Below, in pieces: positions 1 to 6,340 of a stretch of DNA of 10,984 nucleotides (positions within the stretch are counted from its first letter, which is position 1; each line of letters begins with the position of its first letter). The stretch comes from Rhodoferax sp. (GTDB lineage Bacteria > Pseudomonadota > Gammaproteobacteria > Burkholderiales > Burkholderiaceae_C), in NCBI GenBank assembly GCA_028711355.1, contig JAQTSL010000103.1:1-10984 (forward strand). Reading direction: 5' to 3'. A program made the translations under genes and the position numbers. The notes below the pieces were generated by a model. The model ran no database searches. It was not told where the DNA came from and worked only from the letters and a program-made list of their open reading frames with translations.

Positions 1-37
1 CGATGGAGCCGCGAACTCCCCAAAATTTGATTTTCAT
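1..37 (-). CDS. MBL-fold metallo-hydrolase, N-terminal fragment (cut by the window edge)
   Basis: Reading the minus strand from an ATG at 37-35 gives the 12 residues MKIKFWGVRGSI, after which the gene leaves the window. The F-W-G-x-R-G-S start is typical of a group of metallo-beta-lactamase-fold hydrolases (RNase Z/phosphodiesterase-like proteins), where it forms the first beta strand before the zinc-binding motif. The zinc ligands lie outside the window, so activity and substrate cannot be judged. An AGGA ribosome binding site (plus-strand 43-46) sits five bases before the ATG and supports this start. The gene is divergent from rpsB and not part of the downstream operon. The family call rests on 12 residues only. 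A competing plus-strand open frame covers the same bases but looks like chance. Confidence 0.6.
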   Translation of the reverse strand, partial: MKIKFWGVRGSI

Positions 38-53
38 GGCGATCCTGCTAAAT

Positions 54-69
54 CTTGGCACAGGCCAAG
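54..69 (-). other. Hairpin immediately upstream of the MBL-fold gene's ribosome binding site
   Basis: CTTGGC (54-59) and GCCAAG (64-69) are perfect inverted repeats around a four-base loop, with a possible extra wobble pair outside. On the minus strand the stem ends seven bases before the AGGA of the leftward gene, so in RNA it would sit directly 5' of the ribosome binding site. No T-run follows on either strand, so it is not an intrinsic terminator. It could be an RNA structure affecting translation, a binding site for a dimeric regulator, or chance. Confidence 0.3.
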
Positions 70-192
70 GGTTTGGATTGAATCATTGCTAGCGTTCAAG
101 GGGGCGATGGTATATCTTCGCCGCAGGTTGATTGATGCTGGCCAACTGACTGCGCAAAAGCAGGCCGGGTCAGTAGGGTGAGTACGACGCAA

Positions 193-201
193 TGTTACAA
201 T
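193..201 (+). promoter_or_regulatory. Candidate extended -10 promoter for rpsB
   Basis: TGTTACAAT reads as an extended -10 element: TG, one base, then TACAAT, which matches five of six bases of the TATAAT consensus. No good -35 hexamer lies 16-18 bases upstream, so the call depends on the TG extension. Transcription would start near 208, giving a leader of roughly 155 bases that covers the inverted repeats at 270-335. A weaker alternative is TTGCTC (207-212) with TAGATT (231-236) and an 18-base spacer. Neither is proven. Confidence 0.35.
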
Positions 202-269
202 TCAAATTGCTCAGATTGTGGTCGGCCGCATAGATTGTTTTGCGGAACGTGCGCTGAGCTAATCGCAAA

Positions 270-335
270 CCAGTCAGACCAAGGTGTTGGCGCTGCATCG
301 TTCATAGAACCGATGTTGGCTTCAAAACAGACTGG
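270..335 (+). promoter_or_regulatory. Possible structured rpsB leader (S2 autoregulation candidate)
   Basis: CCAGTC (270-275) can pair perfectly with GACTGG (330-335) and close a branched fold. Inside it, CCAA (279-282) can pair with TTGG (287-290), and GCATCG (295-300) with CGATGT (311-316), the last using one G-T wobble and a ten-base loop. The closing stem ends 18 bases before the GGAG of rpsB. In E. coli, S2 represses its own operon through the rpsB 5' untranslated region, so a folded leader is expected in principle. The pairings are visible in the sequence; the regulatory role is inferred, and the stems are short enough to arise by chance. Confidence 0.35.
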
Positions 336-363
336 ATTTTAGACTTAACCTTTGGAGTACTTT

Positions 364-1116
364 ATGGCAGTAACCATGCGCGATATGCTGGAAGCCGGTG
401 TTCACTTTGGACACCAAACCCGCTTCTGGAACCCCAAGATGGCCCCCTTTATTTTTGGTCATCGCAACAAAATCCACATCATCAACCTGGAAAAATCCTT
501 GCCGATGTTCCAGGAAGCGGCCAAATTTGTGCGGCAAACCGTTGCCAAACGCGGCACCGTGCTGATGGTGGGAACCAAACGTCAGGCGCGTGAAACCGTG
601 GCGCTTGAAGCCCAGCGCGCTGGCGTGCCTTACGTTGATCAACGCTGGCTTGGCGGTATGCTGACCAACTTCAAAACCGTCAAGACCTCGATCAAGCGCT
701 TGAAAGACATGAAGATTCAGCAAGAAGCCGGGCTCGACGCGATGAGCAAGAAAGAGCAACTGATGTTTGCGCGCGAGCTGGAAAAGCTTGAAAAGGACAT
801 CGGCGGTATTCAGGACATGACCGCCTTGCCGGACGCCATTTTTGTGATTGACGTTGGCTACCACAAGATTGCCATCGCCGAAGCACGCAAGCTGGGTATC
901 CCGCTGGTGGCGGTGGTTGATACCAACCATTCGCCCGAAGGCATCGATTACGTCATTCCGGGTAACGACGACTCATCCAAGGCGGTCACGCTGTATGCCC
1001 GCGGCATTGCAGACGCCATCATTGAAGGACGAGCCAACGCTATTGATGACGTGGTCAAGGCGGTTGCCGCTGAGAGCACCGATGAATTCGTCGAAGTCGA
1101 TGAGGCAGCGGCCTGA
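364..1116 (+). CDS. rpsB: 30S ribosomal protein S2
   Basis: S2 binds late to the small ribosomal subunit between head and body and is needed to recruit S1. The 250-residue product is close to the family's usual length. It begins MAVTMRDMLEAGVHFGHQTR, a near-invariant S2 start. It also shows KRGTVLMVGTKRQA (62-75), QRWLGGMLTNF (93-103), a charged helical region near 105-150 matching the S2 coiled-coil insert, and the long signature running from LPDAIFVID (155) through DTNHSPEGIDYVIPGNDD (186-203). The acidic tail is normal. The ATG at 364 is chosen because GGAG (354-357) precedes it by six bases; an in-frame TTG at 352 would overlap that site and add four atypical residues. It is the first gene of the plus-strand block and is followed by an intrinsic terminator before tsf. 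Confidence 0.98.
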   Translation: MAVTMRDMLEAGVHFGHQTRFWNPKMAPFIFGHRNKIHIINLEKSLPMFQEAAKFVRQTVAKRGTVLMVGTKRQARETVALEAQRAGVPYVDQRWLGGMLTNFKTVKTSIKRLKDMKIQQEAGLDAMSKKEQLMFARELEKLEKDIGGIQDMTALPDAIFVIDVGYHKIAIAEARKLGIPLVAVVDTNHSPEGIDYVIPGNDDSSKAVTLYARGIADAIIEGRANAIDDVVKAVAAESTDEFVEVDEAAA

Positions 1117-1138
1117 GGACCTTGGTCACCCCAACACA

Positions 1139-1163
1139 GGGGGCATGATTGCCCCTTTTTTTT
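1139..1163 (+). terminator. Intrinsic terminator between rpsB and tsf
   Basis: GGGGCA (1140-1145) and TGCCCC (1150-1155) form a perfect six-pair stem around TGAT, extendable by a G-T pair, followed at once by eight T residues (1156-1163). This is a textbook Rho-independent terminator starting 23 bases after the rpsB stop. Since tsf has no obvious promoter of its own in the 41 bases that remain before its start, the element probably acts as a partial terminator that sets the S2 to EF-Ts ratio, as reported for the rpsB-tsf junction of other bacteria. The partial read-through is inferred. Confidence 0.88.
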
Positions 1164-1204
1164 GATTTGATTGTTTATTAACCGAACTGGATGTGGAGCA
1201 AAAA

Positions 1205-2128
1205 ATGGCTGTAATTACCGCACGTATGGTGGCTGAACTGCGCGGCAAGACCGACGCGCCGATGATGGAATGCAAGCGAGCGCTCACCGAGGCTGAGGGT
1301 GATATGGCCAAGGCCGAAGAAATTTTGCGCGTGCGCCTCGGCAGCAAAGCCGGCAAAGCCTCGTCGCGCATCACCGCCGAGGGCGTGGTGGCTTATCAGG
1401 CCGAAGGTGCTGTCGGGGCGCTGTTTGAGATCAATTGCGAAACCGATTTTGTGACCAAGAGCGACAGTTTTTTGGCGCTGGCCAACGCTGCCGCTGCGGC
1501 CGTGGTCAAACACAACCCGGCCGATCTGGCCGCTTTGGGTGTCTGTGCTTACCAGCAGGAAGGCTTCGGTCCCACGCTGGAAGACGTGCGCAAGGGGCTG
1601 ATTGGCAAGATTGGCGAAAACATGACGTTCCGGCGATTCAAGCGGTTTGCCGACGGCAACGCGTTGGCGCACTACCTGCACGGCACGCGTATCGGCGTGG
1701 TAGTTGAGTACCAAGGCAACGAAACTGCCGCCAAAGATGTGGCGATGCACGTGGCTGCCATGAAACCGGTGGCGCTGGCGGCGCAGGACGTGTCGGCTGA
1801 TCTGGTGACGCGTGAACGTTCGGTTGCAGCGGCCAAGGCAGCCGAAGACGCGGCAGTTGCAACGGCGGCGGGCAAACCGGTGCAGTCGCCTGAGATCGTT
1901 ACTAAGCGCATCGAAGGCGGCGTGCAAAAGTACCTTAAAGAGGTCTCACTGCTGAATCAGCCGTTTGTCAAGAACGACAAGCAAAGCGTTGAACAGATGC
2001 TCAAGGCCGCTGGTACCACGGTCAAGTCGTTCACGCTCTACGTCGTTGGCGAAGGTATTGAGAAAAAGGTGGATGACTTTGCCGCCGAAGTGGCCGCTCA
2101 GGTGGCGGCTGCCCAGCAGTCGGTCTGA
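1205..2128 (+). CDS. tsf: Elongation factor Ts
   Basis: EF-Ts is the cytoplasmic nucleotide exchange factor that releases GDP from EF-Tu so that EF-Tu can bind GTP and aminoacyl-tRNA again. The 307-residue product has the expected N-terminal UBA-like domain (about 1-52: MAVITARMVAELRGKTDAPM, then MECKRAL). The NCETDFV motif (77-83) carries the TDFV segment that enters EF-Tu. The core subdomains follow, including HVAAMKP and a C-terminal region with VSLLNQPFVKN and TLYVVGEGIEKK. Length suits the longer beta/gamma-proteobacterial form. ATG at 1205 is preferred over an in-frame GTG at 1193 because GGAG (1195-1198) lies six bases before it and the family starts at MAxITA. It follows the rpsB terminator and is 51 bases from pyrH. 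Confidence 0.98.
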   Translation: MAVITARMVAELRGKTDAPMMECKRALTEAEGDMAKAEEILRVRLGSKAGKASSRITAEGVVAYQAEGAVGALFEINCETDFVTKSDSFLALANAAAAAVVKHNPADLAALGVCAYQQEGFGPTLEDVRKGLIGKIGENMTFRRFKRFADGNALAHYLHGTRIGVVVEYQGNETAAKDVAMHVAAMKPVALAAQDVSADLVTRERSVAAAKAAEDAAVATAAGKPVQSPEIVTKRIEGGVQKYLKEVSLLNQPFVKNDKQSVEQMLKAAGTTVKSFTLYVVGEGIEKKVDDFAAEVAAQVAAAQQSV

Positions 2129-2179
2129 GTCAATTTGAGTCAGCTTCCCGCCATCTGCGCAACCTCCAGGAGCGTTTTC

Positions 2180-2902
2180 ATGCCAACTGTCAAGCCTGCC
2201 TATCGCAGAATTTTGCTCAAGCTTTCGGGCGAGGCGTTGATGGGAGACGACGCTTTTGGTATCAATCGTGACACCATCGTGCGGATGGTCCAAGAGGTGG
2301 TGGACGTGACTCGGCTGGGTGTTCAGGTGGCCGTCGTGATTGGCGGTGGAAACATTTTTCGCGGTGTCGCGGGTGGCTCGGTCGGTATGGATCGTGCCAC
2401 CGCCGACTACATGGGCATGCTGGCCACGGTGATGAACGCACTGGCGCTGGGTGATGCCATGAACAAGGCTGGTCTGACCGCACGCGTGATGTCTGCCATC
2501 GCCATTGAGCAGGTGGTGGAGCCGTACATTCGGCCCAAGGCGTTGCAGTATCTCGAAGAAGGCAAGGTGGTGATCTTTGCGGCGGGCACCGGCAATCCGT
2601 TTTTCACCACCGATACCGCAGCGGCACTGCGGGGTTCTGAAATTGGTGCCGAGATCGTGCTCAAGGCGACCAAGGTGGATGGTGTCTATTCGGCCGATCC
2701 CAAGAAAGACCCGACCGCCACGCGCTACAGCAAGATTTCGTTTGATGACGTCATTGCGCAAAACCTTGGCATCATGGACGCCACCGCGTTTGCGCTGTGC
2801 CGTGACCAGCGCCTGCCAATCAAGGTGTTTTCGATCGTCAAGCATGGTGCCCTCAAGCGCGTTGTGTTGGGCGAAGATGAGGGCACGCTGGTGTTTGCCT
2901 GA
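2180..2902 (+). CDS. pyrH: Uridylate kinase (UMP kinase)
   Basis: PyrH phosphorylates UMP to UDP with ATP in pyrimidine nucleotide synthesis. Bacterial enzymes are hexamers of the amino acid kinase fold, usually activated by GTP and inhibited by UTP. The 240-residue product has normal length and all family landmarks: KLSGE (14-18), the GGGNIFRG nucleotide-binding loop (55-62), MDRATADYMGMLAT with Asp71-Arg72 (70-83), the GTGNPFFTTDTAA UMP-site motif (136-148) and KATKVDGVY...DP (162-174). ATG at 2180 has AGGAG (2168-2172) seven bases upstream. The frame extends 15 codons further to a TTG, but that extension lacks family similarity and would contain the ribosome binding site. Its place between tsf and frr is the conserved bacterial order. 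Confidence 0.97.
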   Translation: MPTVKPAYRRILLKLSGEALMGDDAFGINRDTIVRMVQEVVDVTRLGVQVAVVIGGGNIFRGVAGGSVGMDRATADYMGMLATVMNALALGDAMNKAGLTARVMSAIAIEQVVEPYIRPKALQYLEEGKVVIFAAGTGNPFFTTDTAAALRGSEIGAEIVLKATKVDGVYSADPKKDPTATRYSKISFDDVIAQNLGIMDATAFALCRDQRLPIKVFSIVKHGALKRVVLGEDEGTLVFA

Positions 2903-2950
2903 GCGTGCCAAAATAGCCCTTGAAGCCGTGACCTAAAGTGAGGAGACCCT

Positions 2951-3511
2951 ATGCCGATTGTTGATGTCAAACGAACCGCCGAGTCCAAAATGGACCAGTC
3001 TATCGCCGCGTTCCAGCACAACCTGACGAAAATTCGCACCGGGCGCGCTAGTCCGGGCATTCTCGACACCGTTCAGGTGGATTATTACGGTTCGATGTTG
3101 CCGATCAGCCAGGTCGCCAACGTGTCCTTGCTCGACGCGCGCACCGTCAGCGTGCAGCCCTGGGAAAAGGGTATGGGTGCCAAGATCGAAAAGGCGATTC
3201 GCGACAGCGATCTCGGCCTGAACCCATCGTCGATGGGCGACCTGATCCGGGTGCCGATGCCGGCCATGTCGGAAGAGCGCCGCAAAGAGCTGACCAAGGT
3301 GGTCCGCGGCGAGGGTGAAACTGCCAAGATCGCCATTCGCAGTCTGCGCCGTGATGCCAATGAGGCGGTCAAGAAGTTGGTCAAGGACAAGCAGACTTCT
3401 GAAGACGAGCAAAAGCGTTGCGAAACAGACATTCAGAAAGTCACCGACAAACACATTGCCACCATCGATCAAATGGTGGCCGCCAAAGAGCACGACATCA
3501 TGGCGGTCTGA
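2951..3511 (+). CDS. frr: Ribosome recycling factor
   Basis: RRF works with EF-G to split the post-termination ribosome so that it can be reused. The 186-residue product is the standard length. The motifs RTGRASP (29-35) and VQPWEKG (68-74) are seen. MSEERRKELTKVVRGEGE (106-123) and SLRRDANEAVKKL (131-143) belong to the long three-helix bundle, and the basic residues around 133-134 match those RRF uses to contact the 50S subunit. ATG at 2951 is preceded by a strong GAGGAG sequence. The gene lies 48 bases after pyrH and only six bases before uppS. No truncation or odd residue is visible. Confidence 0.97.
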   Translation: MPIVDVKRTAESKMDQSIAAFQHNLTKIRTGRASPGILDTVQVDYYGSMLPISQVANVSLLDARTVSVQPWEKGMGAKIEKAIRDSDLGLNPSSMGDLIRVPMPAMSEERRKELTKVVRGEGETAKIAIRSLRRDANEAVKKLVKDKQTSEDEQKRCETDIQKVTDKHIATIDQMVAAKEHDIMAV

Positions 3512-3517
3512 CCGGCC

Positions 3518-4231
3518 ATGTCGGAAGCCAAAGTTCCCCGCCACATTGCCATCGTCATGGATGGCAATGGCCGTTGGGCCAGCAAGCGCTTTTTGCCGCG
3601 TATCGCCGGGCATCGGCAAGGGGTGGAATCGCTCAAGCGCTGCGCGCGGGCGTGTGACGAGCGTGGGGTGCGGGTGTTGACGGTGTTTGCGTTTTCCTCT
3701 GAAAATTGGAAACGTCCGAGCGAAGAGGTCTCTGGCCTGATGGATCTTTTTGCGTTGGCGTTGTCGCGCGAAGTACGCCAACTACAGGCCGACGGCGTGC
3801 AATTGCGTTTTGTCGGCGACCGCGCGGGCCTGTCGGCACGCGTACTACAGCATATGCAGCAGGCGCAGGACGCCACTGCTGCCAATTCCCGGCTGATGCT
3901 GAACGTCTGCTTCAACTACGGTGGCCGCTGGGACATCCTACAGGCGGCCCGCACACTTCAAGAGCGGGGTCAAGCAATCACCGAAGAAAACTTCACCCAA
4001 GCCATGGCCTCGGCGCATGTGCCCGATCCGGATTTGGTTATCCGCACCGGTGGCGAGCAACGCATCAGTAATTTTTTGCTGTGGCAATCTGCTTATTCCG
4101 AATTTTTTTTTACTGACGTGCTGTGGCCAGACTTTGATACGTCGGTACTGGACCAGGCCATCGCCTCCTACGCGCAGCGTGAACGTCGCTTTGGTCTGAC
4201 CTCCGAGCAGGTTCAGACCGACCCGGTTTGA
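3518..4231 (+). CDS. uppS: Undecaprenyl diphosphate synthase (cis-prenyltransferase)
   Basis: UppS condenses eight isopentenyl diphosphates in cis onto farnesyl diphosphate, giving the C55 carrier lipid for peptidoglycan and O-antigen synthesis. The 237-residue protein has the catalytic MDGNGRWA motif with Asp15 (14-21), GHRQG (31-35), the FAFSSENWKRP motif (57-67), NVCFNYGGRWDI (129-140) and RTGGEQRISNFLLWQ (176-190), whose Arg and Ser residues bind the diphosphate of IPP. FTDVLWPDF (198-206) completes the active-site wall. The start is six bases after the frr stop and has no clear Shine-Dalgarno sequence, so translation is probably coupled to frr. A nine-T run (4103-4111) encodes Phe196-198. 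It sits beside cdsA and dxr, which also supply lipid precursors. Confidence 0.96.
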   Translation: MSEAKVPRHIAIVMDGNGRWASKRFLPRIAGHRQGVESLKRCARACDERGVRVLTVFAFSSENWKRPSEEVSGLMDLFALALSREVRQLQADGVQLRFVGDRAGLSARVLQHMQQAQDATAANSRLMLNVCFNYGGRWDILQAARTLQERGQAITEENFTQAMASAHVPDPDLVIRTGGEQRISNFLLWQSAYSEFFFTDVLWPDFDTSVLDQAIASYAQRERRFGLTSEQVQTDPV

Positions 4232-4252
4232 CCGCACACCGAAGCGGTTCGT

Positions 4253-5110
4253 ATGCTCAAACAAAGAGTGATTACCGCCCTGGTGTTGCTGGCGGTGCTG
4301 TTGCCAGCGCTGTTTTATTCTCAACCCGAGCCTTTTTTTGCGCTGACCCTGTTGTTCATTGCGGCGGGCGGCTGGGAGTGGGCGCGCATGAATGGCTTGA
4401 CCGGGCTGACTACAGGGGTTGCAGGGTTGGCGTGTGCGGTGTTGTGTGCGGCGGTGTGGGGCTTGGGTGATCTAAGCCGGTCGATGCCAGTCCTTTGGCT
4501 ACTGCTCGGTGCCGCCTGGGTGTTGGCCGGCTCCCGGGTGCTGGTGCGGGGTGTGTCGGCCTGGTCAACGTATGGACAGTCCTTGCGTCTGCTGCTGGGT
4601 TTGCTGGCCTTGTGTGGAACCTGGGTTGCCGTAGCGCAGGCGCGCCTGCTCGGGATTAATTTTTTGTTATCGGTGCTTGCGCTGGTCTGGATCGCCGATA
4701 TTGGCGCTTACTTTGCGGGTCGGGCCTTGGGTGGCAAGTTCTGCAAGCGCAAACTGGCTGCCTCAATCAGCCCGGGCAAGAGCTGGGAAGGGGTCTGGGG
4801 CGGTATGCTGGGGGTGGTCGCGCTGGCCTTTGTCTGGCGCTACGCTGACGCTGCCGCCGGGCGCGCCGACCCTAGCATTTATACCTTGTTGTCTGCGCGT
4901 GGTGTTGCCTTCATGGTGTTGGCGTGTTTGTTTTTGTGCGCCATGAGCGTGGTCGGCGATTTGTTTGAGTCGCTGGTCAAGCGCAGCGCTGGCATCAAGG
5001 ACAGCAGTGGACTGCTGCCGGGGCACGGCGGTGTGCTCGACCGGGTTGACGCGCTGTTGCCGACGCTGCCGTTGGCGATGATGTTGGTTTCTATTTCAGG
5101 CAAGGCATGA
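4253..5110 (+). CDS. cdsA: Phosphatidate cytidylyltransferase (CDP-diglyceride synthase)
   Basis: CdsA converts phosphatidic acid and CTP to CDP-diacylglycerol at the inner membrane, the branch point to phosphatidylethanolamine, phosphatidylglycerol and cardiolipin. The 285-residue protein is very hydrophobic, with about seven or eight likely membrane segments (for example about 7-22, 28-41, 53-70, 79-93, 111-128, 134-152, 182-196 and 218-235). The family signature is complete at 240-266: Ser240, Lys243-Arg244, Lys249-Asp250, PGHGG (256-260), Asp263-Arg264 and Asp266. The conserved WIADIGAYFAGR (146-157) and SPGKSWEG (173-180) precede it. The 21-base gap after uppS lacks a strong ribosome binding site. 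Its TGA overlaps the dxr start in ATGA, a sign of coupling. Confidence 0.96.
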   Translation: MLKQRVITALVLLAVLLPALFYSQPEPFFALTLLFIAAGGWEWARMNGLTGLTTGVAGLACAVLCAAVWGLGDLSRSMPVLWLLLGAAWVLAGSRVLVRGVSAWSTYGQSLRLLLGLLALCGTWVAVAQARLLGINFLLSVLALVWIADIGAYFAGRALGGKFCKRKLAASISPGKSWEGVWGGMLGVVALAFVWRYADAAAGRADPSIYTLLSARGVAFMVLACLFLCAMSVVGDLFESLVKRSAGIKDSSGLLPGHGGVLDRVDALLPTLPLAMMLVSISGKA

Positions 5111-6318
5111 ATACACAGTCAACCGGGCGCAGGCAGCGGGTCGCCATTTTGGGTTCGACCGGTTCGATCGGCGTGAGCACGCTCGAGGTGATGGCCTTGC
5201 ATCCGCAGCGTTTAGAGGTCTTTGCGCTGGCGGCCTGCACCCAGGTGGACAAGATGCTGGCGCAGTGCGCGCAGTTCAAACCCGTGTTTGCTGTCATGGC
5301 CAATCCGGCAGCAGCCCGGGAGTTGGCCCAAAAATGTAAAGGAAATTCCCTTCCAACGCAGGTATTGTCTGGGCCAAAAGCTATTGAAGAGATAGCGTCG
5401 CACGAACAGGTGGATAGCGTCATGGCGGCTATCGTAGGCGCCGCCGGGCTGGCCTCGTGCCTGGCGGCGGCGCGCGCTGGCAAGCGGCTGCTGCTGGCCA
5501 ACAAGGAAGCGCTGGTGGTCGGGGGCGATTTCTTCTTGCGCAGCGTGGCCGCCGGTGGTGCCAAGCTGCTGCCAATTGACAGCGAGCATTCGGCGGTGTT
5601 TCAGTCGTTGCCAGACGATCCGGCGTGCTGGGCGGCGCAGATCGACAAGATCATCCTGACCGCCTCGGGCGGGCCGTTTCGCCAACGTGATCCGGCCACC
5701 TTTGGGGCTATCACCCCGGATCAGGCCTGCGCTCACCCCAATTGGGTGATGGGGCGCAAGATTTCGGTTGACTCGGCCACCATGATGAACAAGGCGCTGG
5801 AGGTGATTGAGGCCAGCTACCTGTTTGGGATGGCACCCAATCGTATCGAAGTGGTGATCCACCCGCAAAGCGTGATTCACTCAATGGTGCAGTACCGCGA
5901 CCATTCGGTGCTGGCGCAGTTGGGCACACCCGATATGAAGGTGCCGATTGCCCTTGGCTTGTCGTGGCCAGACCGGGTCACCAGCGGCGCGGAGGCGCTT
6001 GACTTTGGCGCCATGGCCGACCTGAGTTTTGAGTCGATCACGTCCAACGACCATCCCCGGCGCTTTCCCGGCTTGCGATTGGCCTGGCAGGTGCTGGACG
6101 CCGCACCCGGTAGCACGGCGGTGCTCAATGCCGCCAATGAGGTGGCGGTTGCCGCCTTTTTGCAGGGCACCATCCGCTTCGACCAGATTCATGCGGTCAA
6201 TCTGGAAACCTTGTCAGCGATGCAACCTTCGCCGTCCGGATCACTCGAAGATTTGTTGGCGCTGGACGGCACGTCGCGTGCATTGGCACAGCGGGTGGTC
6301 AAGGCGTTGCAATGCTGA
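5107..6318 (+). CDS. dxr: 1-deoxy-D-xylulose 5-phosphate reductoisomerase
   Basis: Dxr (IspC) makes 2-C-methyl-D-erythritol 4-phosphate from DXP with NADPH and a divalent metal, the committed step of the MEP isoprenoid pathway and the target of fosmidomycin. The 403-residue product shows the NADPH loop GSTGSIG (16-22), ANKEALV (131-137), the metal site IDSEHSAVFQSL (157-168, Asp158 and Glu160) with Glu232 as third ligand, the substrate loop TASGGPFR (185-192) and HPNWVMGRKISVDSATMMNK (210-229). The C-terminal helical domain with NAANEVAVAAF (341-351) is intact. The start overlaps the cdsA stop by four bases, with AGG a few bases upstream. Residues near 77-99 are coded by locally A-rich sequence containing a palindromic segment, but the protein aligns by eye with other Dxr proteins through TQVLSG and VMAAIVGAAGL. 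Confidence 0.97.
   Translation: MNTQSTGRRQRVAILGSTGSIGVSTLEVMALHPQRLEVFALAACTQVDKMLAQCAQFKPVFAVMANPAAARELAQKCKGNSLPTQVLSGPKAIEEIASHEQVDSVMAAIVGAAGLASCLAAARAGKRLLLANKEALVVGGDFFLRSVAAGGAKLLPIDSEHSAVFQSLPDDPACWAAQIDKIILTASGGPFRQRDPATFGAITPDQACAHPNWVMGRKISVDSATMMNKALEVIEASYLFGMAPNRIEVVIHPQSVIHSMVQYRDHSVLAQLGTPDMKVPIALGLSWPDRVTSGAEALDFGAMADLSFESITSNDHPRRFPGLRLAWQVLDAAPGSTAVLNAANEVAVAAFLQGTIRFDQIHAVNLETLSAMQPSPSGSLEDLLALDGTSRALAQRVVKALQC
5376..5404 (+). repeat. Palindromic repeat-like segment within dxr
   Basis: The core GCTAT (5380-5384), seven bases, ATAGC (5392-5396) is a perfect inverted repeat preceded by AAAA and followed by GTCGCACG. From memory it resembles short dispersed palindromes of the form AAGCTATT...AATAGC followed by a GC-rich tail that are frequent in Comamonadaceae genomes. 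Here it is in frame and codes for residues 91-99 of Dxr without breaking the protein. Only one copy is seen in the window, so identity as a dispersed repeat is an inference. Confidence 0.3.
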
Positions 6319-6340
6319 AACATTTGCAAGTTGACCAACC

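Larger units (their letters stand above)
38..363. other. Divergent intergenic region between the MBL-fold gene and rpsB
   Basis: This is the only stretch longer than 300 bases without a recognisable gene. It must hold the control signals for the leftward gene and for rpsB. I see a short perfect hairpin at 54-69, a candidate rightward extended -10 promoter at 193-201, a possible folded rpsB leader at 270-335 and the rpsB ribosome binding site (GGAG, 354-357). Between about 70 and 190 I see no tRNA, terminator or strong repeat. A 24-codon open frame (107-181) with a G-rich sequence before its ATG is present but not supported as a gene. Confidence 0.7.

Noticed and set aside
1162..1185. Possible tsf promoter in the AT-rich sequence after the terminator
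   Set aside because: TTGATT could serve as a -35, but the base positions 17 away read AACTGG, and TTTATT lacks a -35 partner; no convincing pair.
1178..1927. Long minus-strand open frame of about 249 codons opposite tsf
   Set aside because: It lies fully antisense to a clear EF-Ts gene, has low-complexity His/Arg/Gly-rich content typical of a shadow frame, and shows no known domain.
1946..2911. Minus-strand open frame of about 321 codons opposite tsf and pyrH
   Set aside because: Antisense to conserved genes, spans their junction, is rich in His, Gly and Arg, and has no recognisable motif; codon bias in GC-rich DNA explains it.
2933..3781. Minus-strand open frame of about 282 codons opposite frr and uppS
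   Set aside because: Shadow of two well-conserved genes, with no family similarity or ribosome binding site that I could see.
5212..5880. Minus-strand open frame of about 222 codons opposite dxr
   Set aside because: Antisense to intact Dxr motifs and composed of shadow-like residues; no support as a gene.
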